Part shown: positions 16,903-24,725 of the stretch, one piece after another
Position numbering within the stretch: position 1 is the first letter of the stretch
Layout of the letters: the number at the start of each line of letters is the position of its first letter
Source: Aphodosoma sp045126975
GTDB taxonomy: Bacteria; Bacteroidota; Bacteroidia; Bacteroidales; Paludibacteraceae
Assembly (NCBI GenBank): GCA_045126975.1
Contig: JBGVPL010000006.1
Span: forward strand, 4,511-68,510
Length of the DNA stretch: 64,000 nt
Reading direction: 5' to 3'
Position numbers and translations under genes: made by a program
The notes under the pieces: model-generated
The model's input: only the letters and a program-made list of their open reading frames with translations
Databases searched by the model: none
Told to the model about the DNA's origin: nothing

Positions 16903-17652
16903 ATGTCCCCCGAAGGAGAAATACAAGCGTTTATATTTGCAGCGGGTTTAGGTACTCGCCTCAGACCTATTACCGATACAATGCCGAAGGCATTAGTTCC
17001 AATCGCAGGTCGTCCATTGATAGAGCATGTAATCGAATCATTGCAATGTCAAGGAGTTAACGATTTTATCGTCAATGTTCATCACTTTGCTGAACAAGTA
17101 GAAGAATATCTTACTGAACGTAGCGATTTCGGCTCATTGGCTATATCCGACGAGCGCGATTTGTTGCGCGAAACAGGTGGAGCCATCAAGCATGCCGAGC
17201 CTCTCTTCAATGGCAACCCATTTGTCGTGCATAACGTTGATATTATAAGTAATGTGGATTTGCAAAATCTCTTGTCAATGCACAAAGCGTCCTCTTTGGC
17301 AACATTGTTGGTAAGCGATCGCAAAACACAACGTTATCTATTATTTAACGATGAGATGCGACTCGTAGGTTGGACCAATATTGCTACAGGCGAAGTCAAA
17401 TCACCATATAAAGACTTGGATTTCAATGCATGTCGCAAATATGCCTTTTCAGGTATTCATATTATTGAACCACGCATTTGTGAATTGATGACCAATTGGT
17501 CCGACAAATTTTCAATCATAGATTTCTATCTCGACGTATTAGCCGAGCAAGAGATATATGGTGTAGTACAAGACAACCTTCGTATGATAGATGTAGGCAA
17601 ACTCAACTCTCTCGATGATGCCGAAAAACTCCTTGATGAACTAAAAGATTAA
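16903..17652 (+). CDS. murU: MurNAc-1-phosphate uridylyltransferase-like protein
   Basis: A 249-residue nucleotidyltransferase with the sugar-nucleotide signature AAGLGTRLRPIT at the N-terminus followed by PKALVPIAGRPLIEHV. The size and its position directly after an AmgK-like kinase fit MurU, which makes UDP-MurNAc from MurNAc-1-phosphate and lets cells bypass de novo precursor synthesis. A hexose-1-phosphate nucleotidyltransferase of other specificity (GlmU/RfbA-like) remains possible. The start is ATG (MSPEGE), 120 bp after the kinase gene. Confidence 0.75.
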   Translation: MSPEGEIQAFIFAAGLGTRLRPITDTMPKALVPIAGRPLIEHVIESLQCQGVNDFIVNVHHFAEQVEEYLTERSDFGSLAISDERDLLRETGGAIKHAEPLFNGNPFVVHNVDIISNVDLQNLLSMHKASSLATLLVSDRKTQRYLLFNDEMRLVGWTNIATGEVKSPYKDLDFNACRKYAFSGIHIIEPRICELMTNWSDKFSIIDFYLDVLAEQEIYGVVQDNLRMIDVGKLNSLDDAEKLLDELKD

Positions 17653-17698
17653 ATTCTCAACTCTCAACTCTCAACTCTCAACTTTCAATTTTCAACTT
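17653..17698. repeat. (AACTCTC)n heptamer array
   Basis: TCAACTC repeated about four times, then TCAACTT and TCAATTT, filling the gap up to the next start codon. Same family as the in-frame insertions at 34637-35484. Confidence 0.85.
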
Positions 17699-17700
17699 CA

Positions 17701-18468
17701 ATGATTGATACCCATTCACATATTTACGACCCTGATTTCGATTCTGACCGAGTAGAAGTCGTTAATCGTGCAATAGAGGCAGGAGTAGAAAAGGTACTTT
17801 TGGCAAATGTTGATACATCAACCATCGAACAAATGCTACAATGCCATAGTCAATACCCTGATTTTACATCTATGGCAATGGGGCTACATCCAACCAGCGT
17901 AAAAGAAGATTGGCTGTTAGAGTTGCGAAACGTAGAGGATGCTTTGCGTGCAGGAGATAAGTATCATGCAATAGGCGAGATAGGTCTTGATTTGTATTGG
18001 GATAAAACATTTATTGCTGAACAAGAGAAAGCTCTTGAACAACAATTAGATTGGGCTATTTCACTTGATTTACCTGTTATATTACACATTCGAAAAGCAC
18101 ATGCCGAAACCTTCAAAGTTCTCAACAAATTTAAAGGTAAAACAATTCGTGGCGTATTTCATTGCTTTGGAGGTGGAGTAGAGGAGGCACGTAAAGCCGT
18201 AGATATGGGTTTTTTGCTTGGAATAGGAGGTGTAGTTACATACAAAAATTCAAATTTAGGCGAGATAATTGCGCCAATCGGAATCAACCATATTCTTCTT
18301 GAAACCGATGCTCCATACCTCTCGCCAGTCCCTAATCGAGGTAAACGAAATGAACCATCTAATTTGGTCTATGTGAGAGACCATTTAGGATTAATTTTTC
18401 ATAAAAATCCTCAAAAAGTTGACGAAATAACAACCAAAAATGCACGTCAATTATTTAATTTTGATTAA
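17701..18468 (+). CDS. tatD: TatD family metal-dependent hydrolase
   Basis: A 255-residue TIM-barrel hydrolase. Metal ligands are visible in DTHSHIYD (start), GEIGLDLYW, LHIRKAH, FHCFGG and ETDAPYLSP. TatD proteins are 3'-5' DNA/RNA exonucleases implicated in DNA repair and degradation. The ATG comes 2 bp after the heptamer array. Length is typical. Confidence 0.93.
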   Translation: MIDTHSHIYDPDFDSDRVEVVNRAIEAGVEKVLLANVDTSTIEQMLQCHSQYPDFTSMAMGLHPTSVKEDWLLELRNVEDALRAGDKYHAIGEIGLDLYWDKTFIAEQEKALEQQLDWAISLDLPVILHIRKAHAETFKVLNKFKGKTIRGVFHCFGGGVEEARKAVDMGFLLGIGGVVTYKNSNLGEIIAPIGINHILLETDAPYLSPVPNRGKRNEPSNLVYVRDHLGLIFHKNPQKVDEITTKNARQLFNFD

Positions 18469-18736
18469 AAATATAGATCAAAAAGATAAAAAAAAAGTGA
18501 ATTAGCGAGAAATTTATTTTGCTTTTCGTTGAAAATCAATGTTTTTGGTAAGTAATAAAAAAATAGATAAAAAAAAACTAAAAATTAGTGATTAATTCAT
18601 GATTTTTTGCTAATTTGCAACCGATTTTGGAGCATTGCATAATATAGACTTATTGTGCACGTTTTGATGTAAAAAAATCAAACCTTAGACATAAAATAAT
18701 TAACTAAATACTAACTTAAAAAAACAAAAAACAACA

Positions 18737-19549
18737 ATGAAAAAATTCTTTGCAATGATGACTGTTGTAGCATTCCTTGGTTTTGGTGCTGCAAACGTTA
18801 TGGCTCAAGAAGCTGAGGCTCCTGTAGCAAATGACACAACAACTGAAGTAGTTGCTCCTGAAGCAGCTATTGAAGAAGCAGCTGTAGTAGAAGAAGTAGC
18901 TGCTGCAACTGAAGAACAATCTATGTACCAAGTTCTCAAAATCAAATTTATCGAGGGTGGTGCAGGCTTCATGTCTCTCGTAGTATTCTGTTTGATTTTC
19001 GGTCTTGCTCTTTCTATCGAGCGTATCATTTATTTGAACCTTGCTAACGTAAACACTAACAAACTTCTCAAACGTATCGACGAAGCTTGGGCTAAAGGTG
19101 GTGTAGAAGCAGCTCTCGAAATCTGCCGTAACACTCGTGGTCCTATCGCATCTATCTTCTATCAAGGCCTTTCTCGTTACGACGAAGGCGTAGAAGTAGT
19201 TGAAAAATCAGTTGCTTCTTACGGTTCAGTTCAACTTGGTCTTCTCGAACGTAACCTTTCATGGATTTCTCTTTTCATTGGTCTTTCTTCAATGTTAGGT
19301 TTCTTAGGTACTATCGTAGGTATGATTCAAGCATTCGACAAAATCCAACAAGTAGGTGATATGTCTGCTTCAGTTGTAGCAGGTGGTATCAAAGTTGCGT
19401 TGTTGACAACTCTCCTCGGTCTTGTTGTTGCTATGATTCTTCAAGTATTCTATAACTATCTTCTCGCTCGTATCGACTCTATCGTTACTGATATGGAAGA
19501 TTCTTCTATCTCTTTGCTTGATATCGTAGTTAAATATTCAAAAAAATAA
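18737..19549 (+). CDS. exbB: ExbB/TolQ/MotA-type proton channel subunit
   Basis: A 270-residue membrane protein. It begins with a signal peptide (about 1-21, ending VMAQ) and an acidic Ala/Glu-rich stretch (about 22-60), an N-terminal extension common in Bacteroidota ExbB. A first TM segment lies near 75-97 and the conserved MotA/ExbB region follows (LSSMLGFLGTIVGMIQAF, then GIKVALLTTLLGLVVAMI), giving the usual three membrane helices. It leads an operon of four genes and probably powers TonB-dependent outer-membrane transport. Confidence 0.92.
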   Translation: MKKFFAMMTVVAFLGFGAANVMAQEAEAPVANDTTTEVVAPEAAIEEAAVVEEVAAATEEQSMYQVLKIKFIEGGAGFMSLVVFCLIFGLALSIERIIYLNLANVNTNKLLKRIDEAWAKGGVEAALEICRNTRGPIASIFYQGLSRYDEGVEVVEKSVASYGSVQLGLLERNLSWISLFIGLSSMLGFLGTIVGMIQAFDKIQQVGDMSASVVAGGIKVALLTTLLGLVVAMILQVFYNYLLARIDSIVTDMEDSSISLLDIVVKYSKK

Positions 19550-19559
19550 TTGATCTACC

Positions 19560-20039
19560 ATGAATAAATTTATTGAAAAATTGCCTAAATTCACCTTGTG
19601 GGCTCTATTTGCTGTCTCATTGGTGATTGCAGGTTTCTTTATCTTTGGCGGACAAACTGAAGTTGAAGGCAATGGTGGAGAATTATTGTCAACTCCAGTT
19701 TACACAGGCCTATTCCTCAACTGGACATACGCTCTCTTTGCTATCGCAGTTATTGCAACGCTTGTTGCTTCTGTGTTTACTTTTGTAACAAACTTCCGCA
19801 AAAATCCTAAAAAAGGTATTGGAACACTTGTTGTTTTAGTTGTATTTGCTCTCGTATTCGTAATTTCTTGGGCTATCGGTTCTCCTGAAAAACTCGAAAT
19901 CATCGGTTACGAAGGTACAGACAACGTTGGTTTCTGGGCTCAATACGCTGATATGTGTATGTATGCAACTATCATTTTTGCATCTGCAACTATCCTTGCT
20001 TTGTTAGGCTCAACATTGTATTCAAAAATTAAAGGTTAA
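19560..20039 (+). CDS. Four-TM hypothetical membrane protein in the exbBD operon
   Basis: A 159-residue protein starting 10 bp after exbB. Four hydrophobic segments are visible: about 11-30, 47-75, 85-107 and 135-155. There is no family motif I recognise. Its place between exbB and two exbD genes suggests a role in assembling or tuning the energy-transduction complex, by context only. Confidence 0.8.
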   Translation: MNKFIEKLPKFTLWALFAVSLVIAGFFIFGGQTEVEGNGGELLSTPVYTGLFLNWTYALFAIAVIATLVASVFTFVTNFRKNPKKGIGTLVVLVVFALVFVISWAIGSPEKLEIIGYEGTDNVGFWAQYADMCMYATIIFASATILALLGSTLYSKIKG

Positions 20040-20063
20040 TTCCTTGTTATAAAAACGAGAAAA

Positions 20064-20681
20064 ATGGCTAATAAAAGAAAATTACCTGAAATTAATGCGA
20101 GTCAAATGGCTGACATCTCGTTCTTGCTTTTGATTTTCTGGCTTTGTTCTACAACAATGTCAACCGATCAAGGTCTTTCTCGTCGTCTTCCACCACCACT
20201 TCCACCTAATATGGAAAAACCTGATGTGGAGGTTAACGAACGTAATATCTTTATTGTGTTGATTAACTCTCAAAATCAATTGCTCGTACAAGGTGAACCT
20301 ATGGATGTTCGTCAACTTCGCGAAGAGGCTAAAGCATTTATCCTCAATGCCGAAAACGATATTCATAAGCCAGAACTTTTTGAAGTTGCTGCTGATATTT
20401 TGGATAAAAATGGTAATGTAGAACGTACTCTCAAAACGATTACTACTAAAAACCACGTTATCTCATTGCAAAACGACCGTGGTACTACTTACGATAAATA
20501 TATCGAAGTACAAAACGAGTTGGTAGCAGCTTATAGCGAAGTTCGTGACGCATATTCACGTAGAGAGTTTGGTGGTCTTACTTTCAATGAGTTGACTGCA
20601 GAACAACAAGAAGCTGTTCAAACTCTCTTCCCTCAAAAGATATCAGAAGCTGAACCTAAAAACTATGGAGGAAAAAAATAA
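20064..20681 (+). CDS. exbD: ExbD/TolR family protein (first copy)
   Basis: A 205-residue biopolymer transport protein: short cytoplasmic N-terminus, one TM helix containing the conserved Asp (SQMADISFLLLIFWL), then a periplasmic domain. It is longer than a classical ExbD (about 140 residues) owing to a periplasmic insertion (about 95-190). Its stop overlaps the next start as TAATG. Confidence 0.88.
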   Translation: MANKRKLPEINASQMADISFLLLIFWLCSTTMSTDQGLSRRLPPPLPPNMEKPDVEVNERNIFIVLINSQNQLLVQGEPMDVRQLREEAKAFILNAENDIHKPELFEVAADILDKNGNVERTLKTITTKNHVISLQNDRGTTYDKYIEVQNELVAAYSEVRDAYSRREFGGLTFNELTAEQQEAVQTLFPQKISEAEPKNYGGKK

Positions 20682-21151
20682 TGGCACAAATTAGAAAAGG
20701 TGGTAAAAAAGAGGTACCTGGTGTTAATACATCATCTTTGCCTGACATCGTGTTTATGCTTTTGTTCTTCTTCATGGCAACAACTACAATGAAAGAGGTT
20801 TCTTTCAAAGTGGACGTAAAGGTTCCTGAAGCTACAGAACTTCAAAAACTCGAAAAGAAATCGCTTGTTCGTTACATCTATGTTGGTACTCCTATGAAAG
20901 AATACCAAAAAATGTATGGTAAGGAGTCTCGCGTTCAGCTTGACGATGCATTCGCAGAGGTAGATGAAATCGAAATGTTCATCGAAAATGAGCGTAATGC
21001 CATGAAAGAGAGTGATCAAGGTTTGCTTACTGTTTCTATCAAGGCTGACAAAGACACTAAAATGGGTATCATTACCGATATCAAACAAGCTCTTCGTCGT
21101 GCTCAAGCTCTTAAAATTAACTATGCGGCTACAAAACGTATGAGTTATTAA
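20681..21151 (+). CDS. exbD: ExbD/TolR family protein (second copy)
   Basis: A 156-residue ExbD with the TM Asp in SSLPDIVFMLLFFFMATTT and a periplasmic domain. Start overlaps the stop of the upstream copy by one base, implying translational coupling. Having two ExbD paralogues beside one ExbB suggests a hetero-oligomeric complex, as is common in this phylum. Confidence 0.9.
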   Translation: MAQIRKGGKKEVPGVNTSSLPDIVFMLLFFFMATTTMKEVSFKVDVKVPEATELQKLEKKSLVRYIYVGTPMKEYQKMYGKESRVQLDDAFAEVDEIEMFIENERNAMKESDQGLLTVSIKADKDTKMGIITDIKQALRRAQALKINYAATKRMSY

Positions 21152-21172
21152 GATTTGCTTAATATATGAAAA

Positions 21173-21205
21173 GAGGACTATCATAATAGATGGTCCTTTT
21201 TTTTT
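21173..21205 (+). terminator. Terminator of the exb operon
   Basis: GGACTATC and GATGGTCC pair across a 6-base loop (one wobble) and are followed by nine T, 22 bp after the last exbD stop. Confidence 0.85.
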
Positions 21206-21307
21206 GCAAAAAACGTAAGGGTAAGCGTTAAAAATAGTTAACAGGAAGGGGGGGGGTAGAAGCATATTTTTCTTTGGTAAAAAGTAGGTTGAATGAAATA
21301 TAATTGT

Positions 21308-21315
21308 TAACTTTG
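21308..21315 (+). promoter_or_regulatory. -7 element TAACTTTG
   Basis: TAACTTTG upstream of the T9SS gene at 21402. No well-spaced -33 TTTG is present, and the GTAGGGACGC palindrome (21323-21350) would lie in the 5' leader. Confidence 0.5.
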
Positions 21316-21322
21316 CATCATA

Positions 21323-21350
21323 GTAGGGACGCAGCGTGCTGCGTCCCTAC
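21323..21350. repeat. Palindrome GGGACGCAGC/GCTGCGTCCC (variant)
   Basis: A 28-bp perfect palindrome with the same outline as the GAGACGCAAT family but G+C-richer arms, in the leader of the next gene. Confidence 0.8.
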
Positions 21351-21401
21351 AGGGAATTGTTAATAACTAATCATTAATAACTAAAAAAAAGGAGGTATTT
21401 T

Positions 21402-21887
21402 ATGCGAAAAACCTTACTATTATTTCTATTTGTGGCGGTAGGATTGCAGGCAATGGCAGAGCTGTCGTTGGTAGTGCGTCCGCTGTATGAAGTCGACCAC
21501 ATTACGGCATTGCGTTCGATAGGTAAATTGGTCTATTCAGGCGATTCGTTGTATTTGTATGATACCGAGCAGACACTTATTTACCAAGAAGAACTCGGTA
21601 AAGTGAAACATGTGCGCTATAGTGGTGAGCGTCCACCTATTTCGGTAGGAGATGTAGAGACGCAATACATTGCGTCTCAAATGGTAGTTTATCCAAATCC
21701 AACAGCTGATATGTTGTATATCGACAATGCTGAAGCGGGTGAGGTACGCCTTTATACTGCCGATGGTCGCCTATTGCAAGTAATAGGAGCTTCAGAGGAT
21801 AAAGTAGAGATTAGCATGTCAGCCTATTCAGCAGGGACATACGTTTTGTTTTGCAACAAACAAGCATTTAGCATAATCAAAAAATAA
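21402..21887 (+). CDS. Small secreted T9SS protein with an in-gene palindrome
   Basis: A 161-residue protein: signal peptide (about 1-19, ending QAMA), a short N-terminal region, and a C-terminal type IX sorting domain (about 96-161, YPNPTADMLYI, ending FSIIKK). Codons for VETQYIASQ, directly before the sorting domain, are a copy of the dispersed GAGACGCAAT palindrome (21654-21679). An unusually strong Shine-Dalgarno (AAAGGAGGT, 5 bp from the ATG) is present, which is rare in this phylum. Mostly sorting domain, so it may be a tether or a remnant of a larger cargo. Function unknown. Confidence 0.8.
   Translation: MRKTLLLFLFVAVGLQAMAELSLVVRPLYEVDHITALRSIGKLVYSGDSLYLYDTEQTLIYQEELGKVKHVRYSGERPPISVGDVETQYIASQMVVYPNPTADMLYIDNAEAGEVRLYTADGRLLQVIGASEDKVEISMSAYSAGTYVLFCNKQAFSIIKK
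21654..21679. repeat. GAGACGCAAT palindrome inside a coding region
   Basis: GTAGAGACGCAATAC followed by ATTGCGTCTCA inside the gene at 21402, in frame, at the linker just before the sorting domain. Confidence 0.9.
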
Positions 21888-22357
21888 GGACAGGAATTTG
21901 ACCCCCTCCGCTTCGCTCGTCCCCCTAATACAGGGGGACAATATGGGGGATGCCAAACTCTTGTCGCGTTATTTAAGATAGGGGGACAATATCGGGATGC
22001 CAAACTTTAGTGCAACGTGCAAAACTTTGTGGGCGCACATATTCTCCCCCTGTTTTAGGGGGAGTCTCCGAAGGGGGAGGGGGTTGAAAATAAGGAACAA
22101 GAATTATTTATTTCTCACGGAACCTACAGAACACACGGAAACGCCGTGTTTCACCGGCTGATGTTACATTAATTAAATATTATTTTTTGAACGTAAATTA
22201 CCATTAATTAACCATTAATTGAAAATAATTTACGAATAATTTACGATAATTTATGTTCATAAAAAATACGATAATTTATGTATATAAAGTGTTTTTAGTG
22301 AAGCGAGAAATTAATTCATGTAAAAAAACATTATAAACAATTAAAAATAACAACATT
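21888..22357. other. Non-coding gap with a fold-back element
   Basis: No credible gene. The left part (21899-22086) is a fold-back element. The middle carries a hairpin (GAAACGCC…GTGTTTC) near 22138. The right part is A/T-rich with loosely repeated AATAATTTACG words up to the start at 22358. Confidence 0.7.
21899..22086. repeat. C-rich fold-back element with inverted ends
   Basis: The left end (GACCCCCTCCGC, then CGTCCCCCTAATACAGGGGG) and the right end (TCCCCCTGTTTTAGGGGG, then GAAGGGGGAGGGGGTT) are imperfect inverted copies of each other over roughly 40 bp. Single ends of the same type occur at 23571, 34097 and, inside a gene, at 34672, 34906 and 35439. It resembles a small non-autonomous element; no transposase is present. 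Confidence 0.65.
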
Positions 22358-23245
22358 ATGAAAAAAATTTTTACAATTATTGCATTAGTAGCAATTAGTA
22401 TGTTTGCAATGGCACAAACCAATCAGTTGGTATGGGCAAATGGACAGTTGCTTTATGCAACACCAGTTGACCGAGTGGATAGTTTGACTTATGATGCATC
22501 GTTTGAGGGTGATACATTGTTTTTCATCATGCCACACAAATTGGTAAAAGAGGTTCATGATACAGTTTTGGTACATGATACAGTGTATGAAGAAAAGATA
22601 GTTTATGTGCATGACACAATCTATATTAACAATTGTGATACAACTCCAATTGAGCCAGAAACAACTCACGAATACGTTGACCTTGGTTTACCATCAGGGT
22701 TGAAATGGGCGACATGCAATGTAGGAGCAGAGAGTCCAGAGGATTATGGTGATTATTTTGCATGGGGTGAGGTAGAGCCAAAAGAATATTATTATTGGAG
22801 TACATATAAATATGGTACAGATTACAATCAATTGACAAAATATTGCAATAATAGCAGTTATGGCAAAGATGGTTTTACTGATAATAAAACCGTCTTAGAC
22901 CCAGAAGATGATGCAGCGCATGTAAATTGGGGTGGCGCATGGCGTATGCCAACTACAGAGGAACAACAAGAACTCATCAATAACTGCACTTGGACATGGA
23001 CAACACAAAATGGTGTAAATGGATATAAAGTAACAGGTCCTAATGGTAACTCAATTTTCTTGCCCGCTGCTGGGTGTATGCATGAAGGTATACTCGATGT
23101 TGATGGGTCGGACGGCATCTACATGTCGGGTTCGCTCTACATCGATAGCCCAGACTTAAATTACGGTGTGTTCTTTTCGGGTGGCGTGCATTTGGGCCGC
23201 GGCGGTCGCAACTACGGGCGGTCTGTCCGTCCTGTCTGCCAGTAG
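22358..23245 (+). CDS. Secreted FISUMP-type protein with putative DGR variable C-terminus
   Basis: A 295-residue protein with a signal peptide (1-19, ending FAMAQ), a short linker rich in VHDTV repeats, and a domain beginning YVDLGLPSGLKWATCNVGA, typical of the Fibrobacter succinogenes major paralogous (FISUMP) family with a C-type-lectin-like fold. The ending GRSVRPVC is the usual C-terminus of these proteins. The last 150 coding bases are about 58% G+C by my count, and 19 of 41 codons (23117-23239) end in C, against T/A-ending codons upstream. This pattern fits a retroelement variable repeat. No reverse transcriptase or template repeat is in the window. Confidence 0.8.
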   Translation: MKKIFTIIALVAISMFAMAQTNQLVWANGQLLYATPVDRVDSLTYDASFEGDTLFFIMPHKLVKEVHDTVLVHDTVYEEKIVYVHDTIYINNCDTTPIEPETTHEYVDLGLPSGLKWATCNVGAESPEDYGDYFAWGEVEPKEYYYWSTYKYGTDYNQLTKYCNNSSYGKDGFTDNKTVLDPEDDAAHVNWGGAWRMPTTEEQQELINNCTWTWTTQNGVNGYKVTGPNGNSIFLPAAGCMHEGILDVDGSDGIYMSGSLYIDSPDLNYGVFFSGGVHLGRGGRNYGRSVRPVCQ

Positions 23246-23252
23246 AATTTAT

Positions 23253-23268
23253 CCGTTACGTGTAACGG
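23253..23268. promoter_or_regulatory. Hairpin just downstream of the variable 3' end
   Basis: CCGTTAC and GTAACGG form a perfect inverted repeat with a 2-base gap (or a 6-bp stem with a CGTG loop), 8 bp after the stop at 23245. Such hairpins follow variable repeats in diversity-generating retroelements and aid homing. No T-run follows, so a terminator is unlikely. Confidence 0.5.
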
Positions 23269-23455
23269 GCAAAAAGGCAAGAACTTGTTGAAAAATGGCA
23301 GTAATTTTCTGATTGTCTTGTGTAGCGGATGCACGCGGTAGCGGGCTACCAAATCTGCTTGGTAGGCTAAAAATATTTTATAGTTCCACAAATTTTACAA
23401 ATTTCCACAAATTTAGTTTTGTGTTGATTTGTGATATTTGTGGGACGATTTTTTA

Positions 23456-23769
23456 TTATTGGTGTCCGGTAAAAAATAATGTAATAGCAGAACACCTTAA
23501 TAAACAAAGGAAATATAAGTATATTTCGTTTAGAGGGGCTTGCTTTTTATTTTTGTGGAGTGTTGAAAGTCCCCCTAAGACAGGGGGACAATATGCGGGT
23601 TGCCAAATTTTTGGAGCATCATTTTAAAATCAAAGTGAGATGAAAGAACCTCAAAGAGGTTCAATGTGAGTAACACTAAGTTTGCATTCGACGTCTTTAA
23701 CGTCGTAAGTATTCCTTATCTCCCCTTCACACAATTAACGTCCTAATATTTTTTACCGGGCACCAATAA
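23456..23769. mobile_element. 314-bp element with 23-bp terminal inverted repeats (MITE-like)
   Basis: TTATTGGTGTCCGG plus TAAAAAATA at 23456-23478 is repeated inverted at 23747-23769 with a single mismatch (GTCC versus GCCC). The interior carries a C-rich hairpin (CCCCCTAAGACAGGGGG, about 23572) and GACGTCTTTAACGTC. No open frame for a transposase and no clear target duplication. It could also be a large regulatory hairpin. Confidence 0.55.
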
Positions 23770-23787
23770 ATTTTAATGGGTTATATA

Positions 23788-23818
23788 TTGTTTGTTTTGT
23801 ATAATTTTTGTATCTTTG
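23788..23818 (+). promoter_or_regulatory. Bacteroidota-type promoter for the mla genes
   Basis: TTG at 23788-23790, a 20 bp gap, TATCTTTG at 23811-23818; about 60 bp before the ATG at 23878. Confidence 0.7.
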
Positions 23819-23877
23819 CAAATTAATAGACACGAGATGTTAGACACGAGATTGTAGAATTAAATTTTTGAGATATA

Positions 23878-24624
23878 ATGATAAAATCGTTTTTTAAAGA
23901 GGTTGGTGAATATTGTTTGTTGATGAGAAAGACTTTTTCTCGTCCCGACAATTGGCGTATGGTGCTTAAGCAAGTGCCAACTGAGATGGTGAAGTTGGGT
24001 GTTGATTCGGTTGGTATTATATTGATTATTTCGGTGTTTATGGGTGTGATTATGACTATGCAGGTGGTGTTGAATACCGAAAATCCTATGTTGCCTCGTT
24101 ATACTACAGGTCTTATGCTTCGTGATACCTATTTGTTGGAGTTCTCGTCAACTATTATGTGTCTTTTATTGGCTGGTAAGGTGGGGTCGAATATTGCCTC
24201 TGAGATTGGTTCGATGCGTGTATCGGAGCAGATTGATGCAATGGAGATTATGGGTGTGAATTCGGCTAATTATCTTATTTTGCCAAAGGTGTTAGGTCTT
24301 GTGTTGTTTATGCCTGTGTTGGTTACGTTTTGTGTGGCATTAGGACTTTTGGGTGGTGCAGGAGTGGCTCAGTTCACCGACTTGATTACGATGAGTGATT
24401 ATATCTATGGTATTCAGTATGCGTTTATTCCATTCTATTTTACGCAAGGTGTGATAAAATCGTTATTCTTTGGATTTATCATTTCATCAGTATCATCGTT
24501 TTATGGCTATTATGCATACGGAGGCGCATTGGCAGTCGGTCGCGCAAGTACACATGCAGTGGTAAATAGTAGTGTGATTATGTTGTTAGCAGATGTGGTG
24601 TTGACTAAGATAATGCTTACCTAA
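23878..24624 (+). CDS. mlaE: MlaE family lipid ABC transporter permease
   Basis: A 248-residue inner-membrane permease with five to six hydrophobic segments and the MlaE signatures LAGKVGSNIASEIGSM and EQIDAMEIMGVNS. Pairs with the ATPase encoded next to move phospholipids between the membranes (Mla pathway). No MlaD-type substrate-binding protein is found in the window. Length is typical. Confidence 0.93.
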   Translation: MIKSFFKEVGEYCLLMRKTFSRPDNWRMVLKQVPTEMVKLGVDSVGIILIISVFMGVIMTMQVVLNTENPMLPRYTTGLMLRDTYLLEFSSTIMCLLLAGKVGSNIASEIGSMRVSEQIDAMEIMGVNSANYLILPKVLGLVLFMPVLVTFCVALGLLGGAGVAQFTDLITMSDYIYGIQYAFIPFYFTQGVIKSLFFGFIISSVSSFYGYYAYGGALAVGRASTHAVVNSSVIMLLADVVLTKIMLT

Positions 24625-24725
24625 GGAGTAAGGAGTAGGGAACAGGGAGTAGGGAATAGGGAGTAAGGAGCAGGGAATATAAATAATAATTGTGCATTTT
24701 GCATTTTGAATTGTGCATTGGAAAA
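24624..24725. repeat. Heptamer arrays (GGAGTAA/GGGAACA)n and (ATTGTGC)n
   Basis: GGAGTAAGGAGTAGGGAAC-type units (24628-24680) followed by TTGTGCATTTTGCATT-type units (24690-24720) fill the gap up to the mlaF start. The second array is open in the mlaF frame, so a TTG at 24690 would add 12 spurious residues. Confidence 0.8.

Larger units (their letters stand above)
23246..23877. other. Non-coding gap of 630 bp
   Basis: Holds the hairpin at 23253, an inverted-repeat-bounded element at 23456-23769, GACACGA heptamers at 23829-23854 and a promoter at 23788. A 104-codon open stretch at 23313-23627 runs through repeats and is not credible as a gene. Confidence 0.7.

Noticed and set aside
21248..21256. 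Nine-G tract as a phase-variation switch
   Set aside because: It lies in a gap, not in a gene or promoter spacer, and a similar tract at 138 is explained as a terminator stem.
23313..23627. A 104-codon open frame between the FISUMP gene and mlaE
   Set aside because: It runs through the inverted repeat and C-rich hairpin and its peptide is low in typical protein features; no start context and no resemblance to a known protein.
23246..23877. A DGR template repeat or reverse transcriptase near the variable gene
   Set aside because: I found no adenine-rich near-copy of 23090-23245 and no reverse-transcriptase motif in any frame nearby, so only the target gene can be proposed.
24690..24725. Upstream TTG start for mlaF
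   Set aside because: The 12 extra residues (CILHFELCIGK) translate an ATTGTGC heptamer array; MlaF proteins begin at the MIEVKNLHK position.
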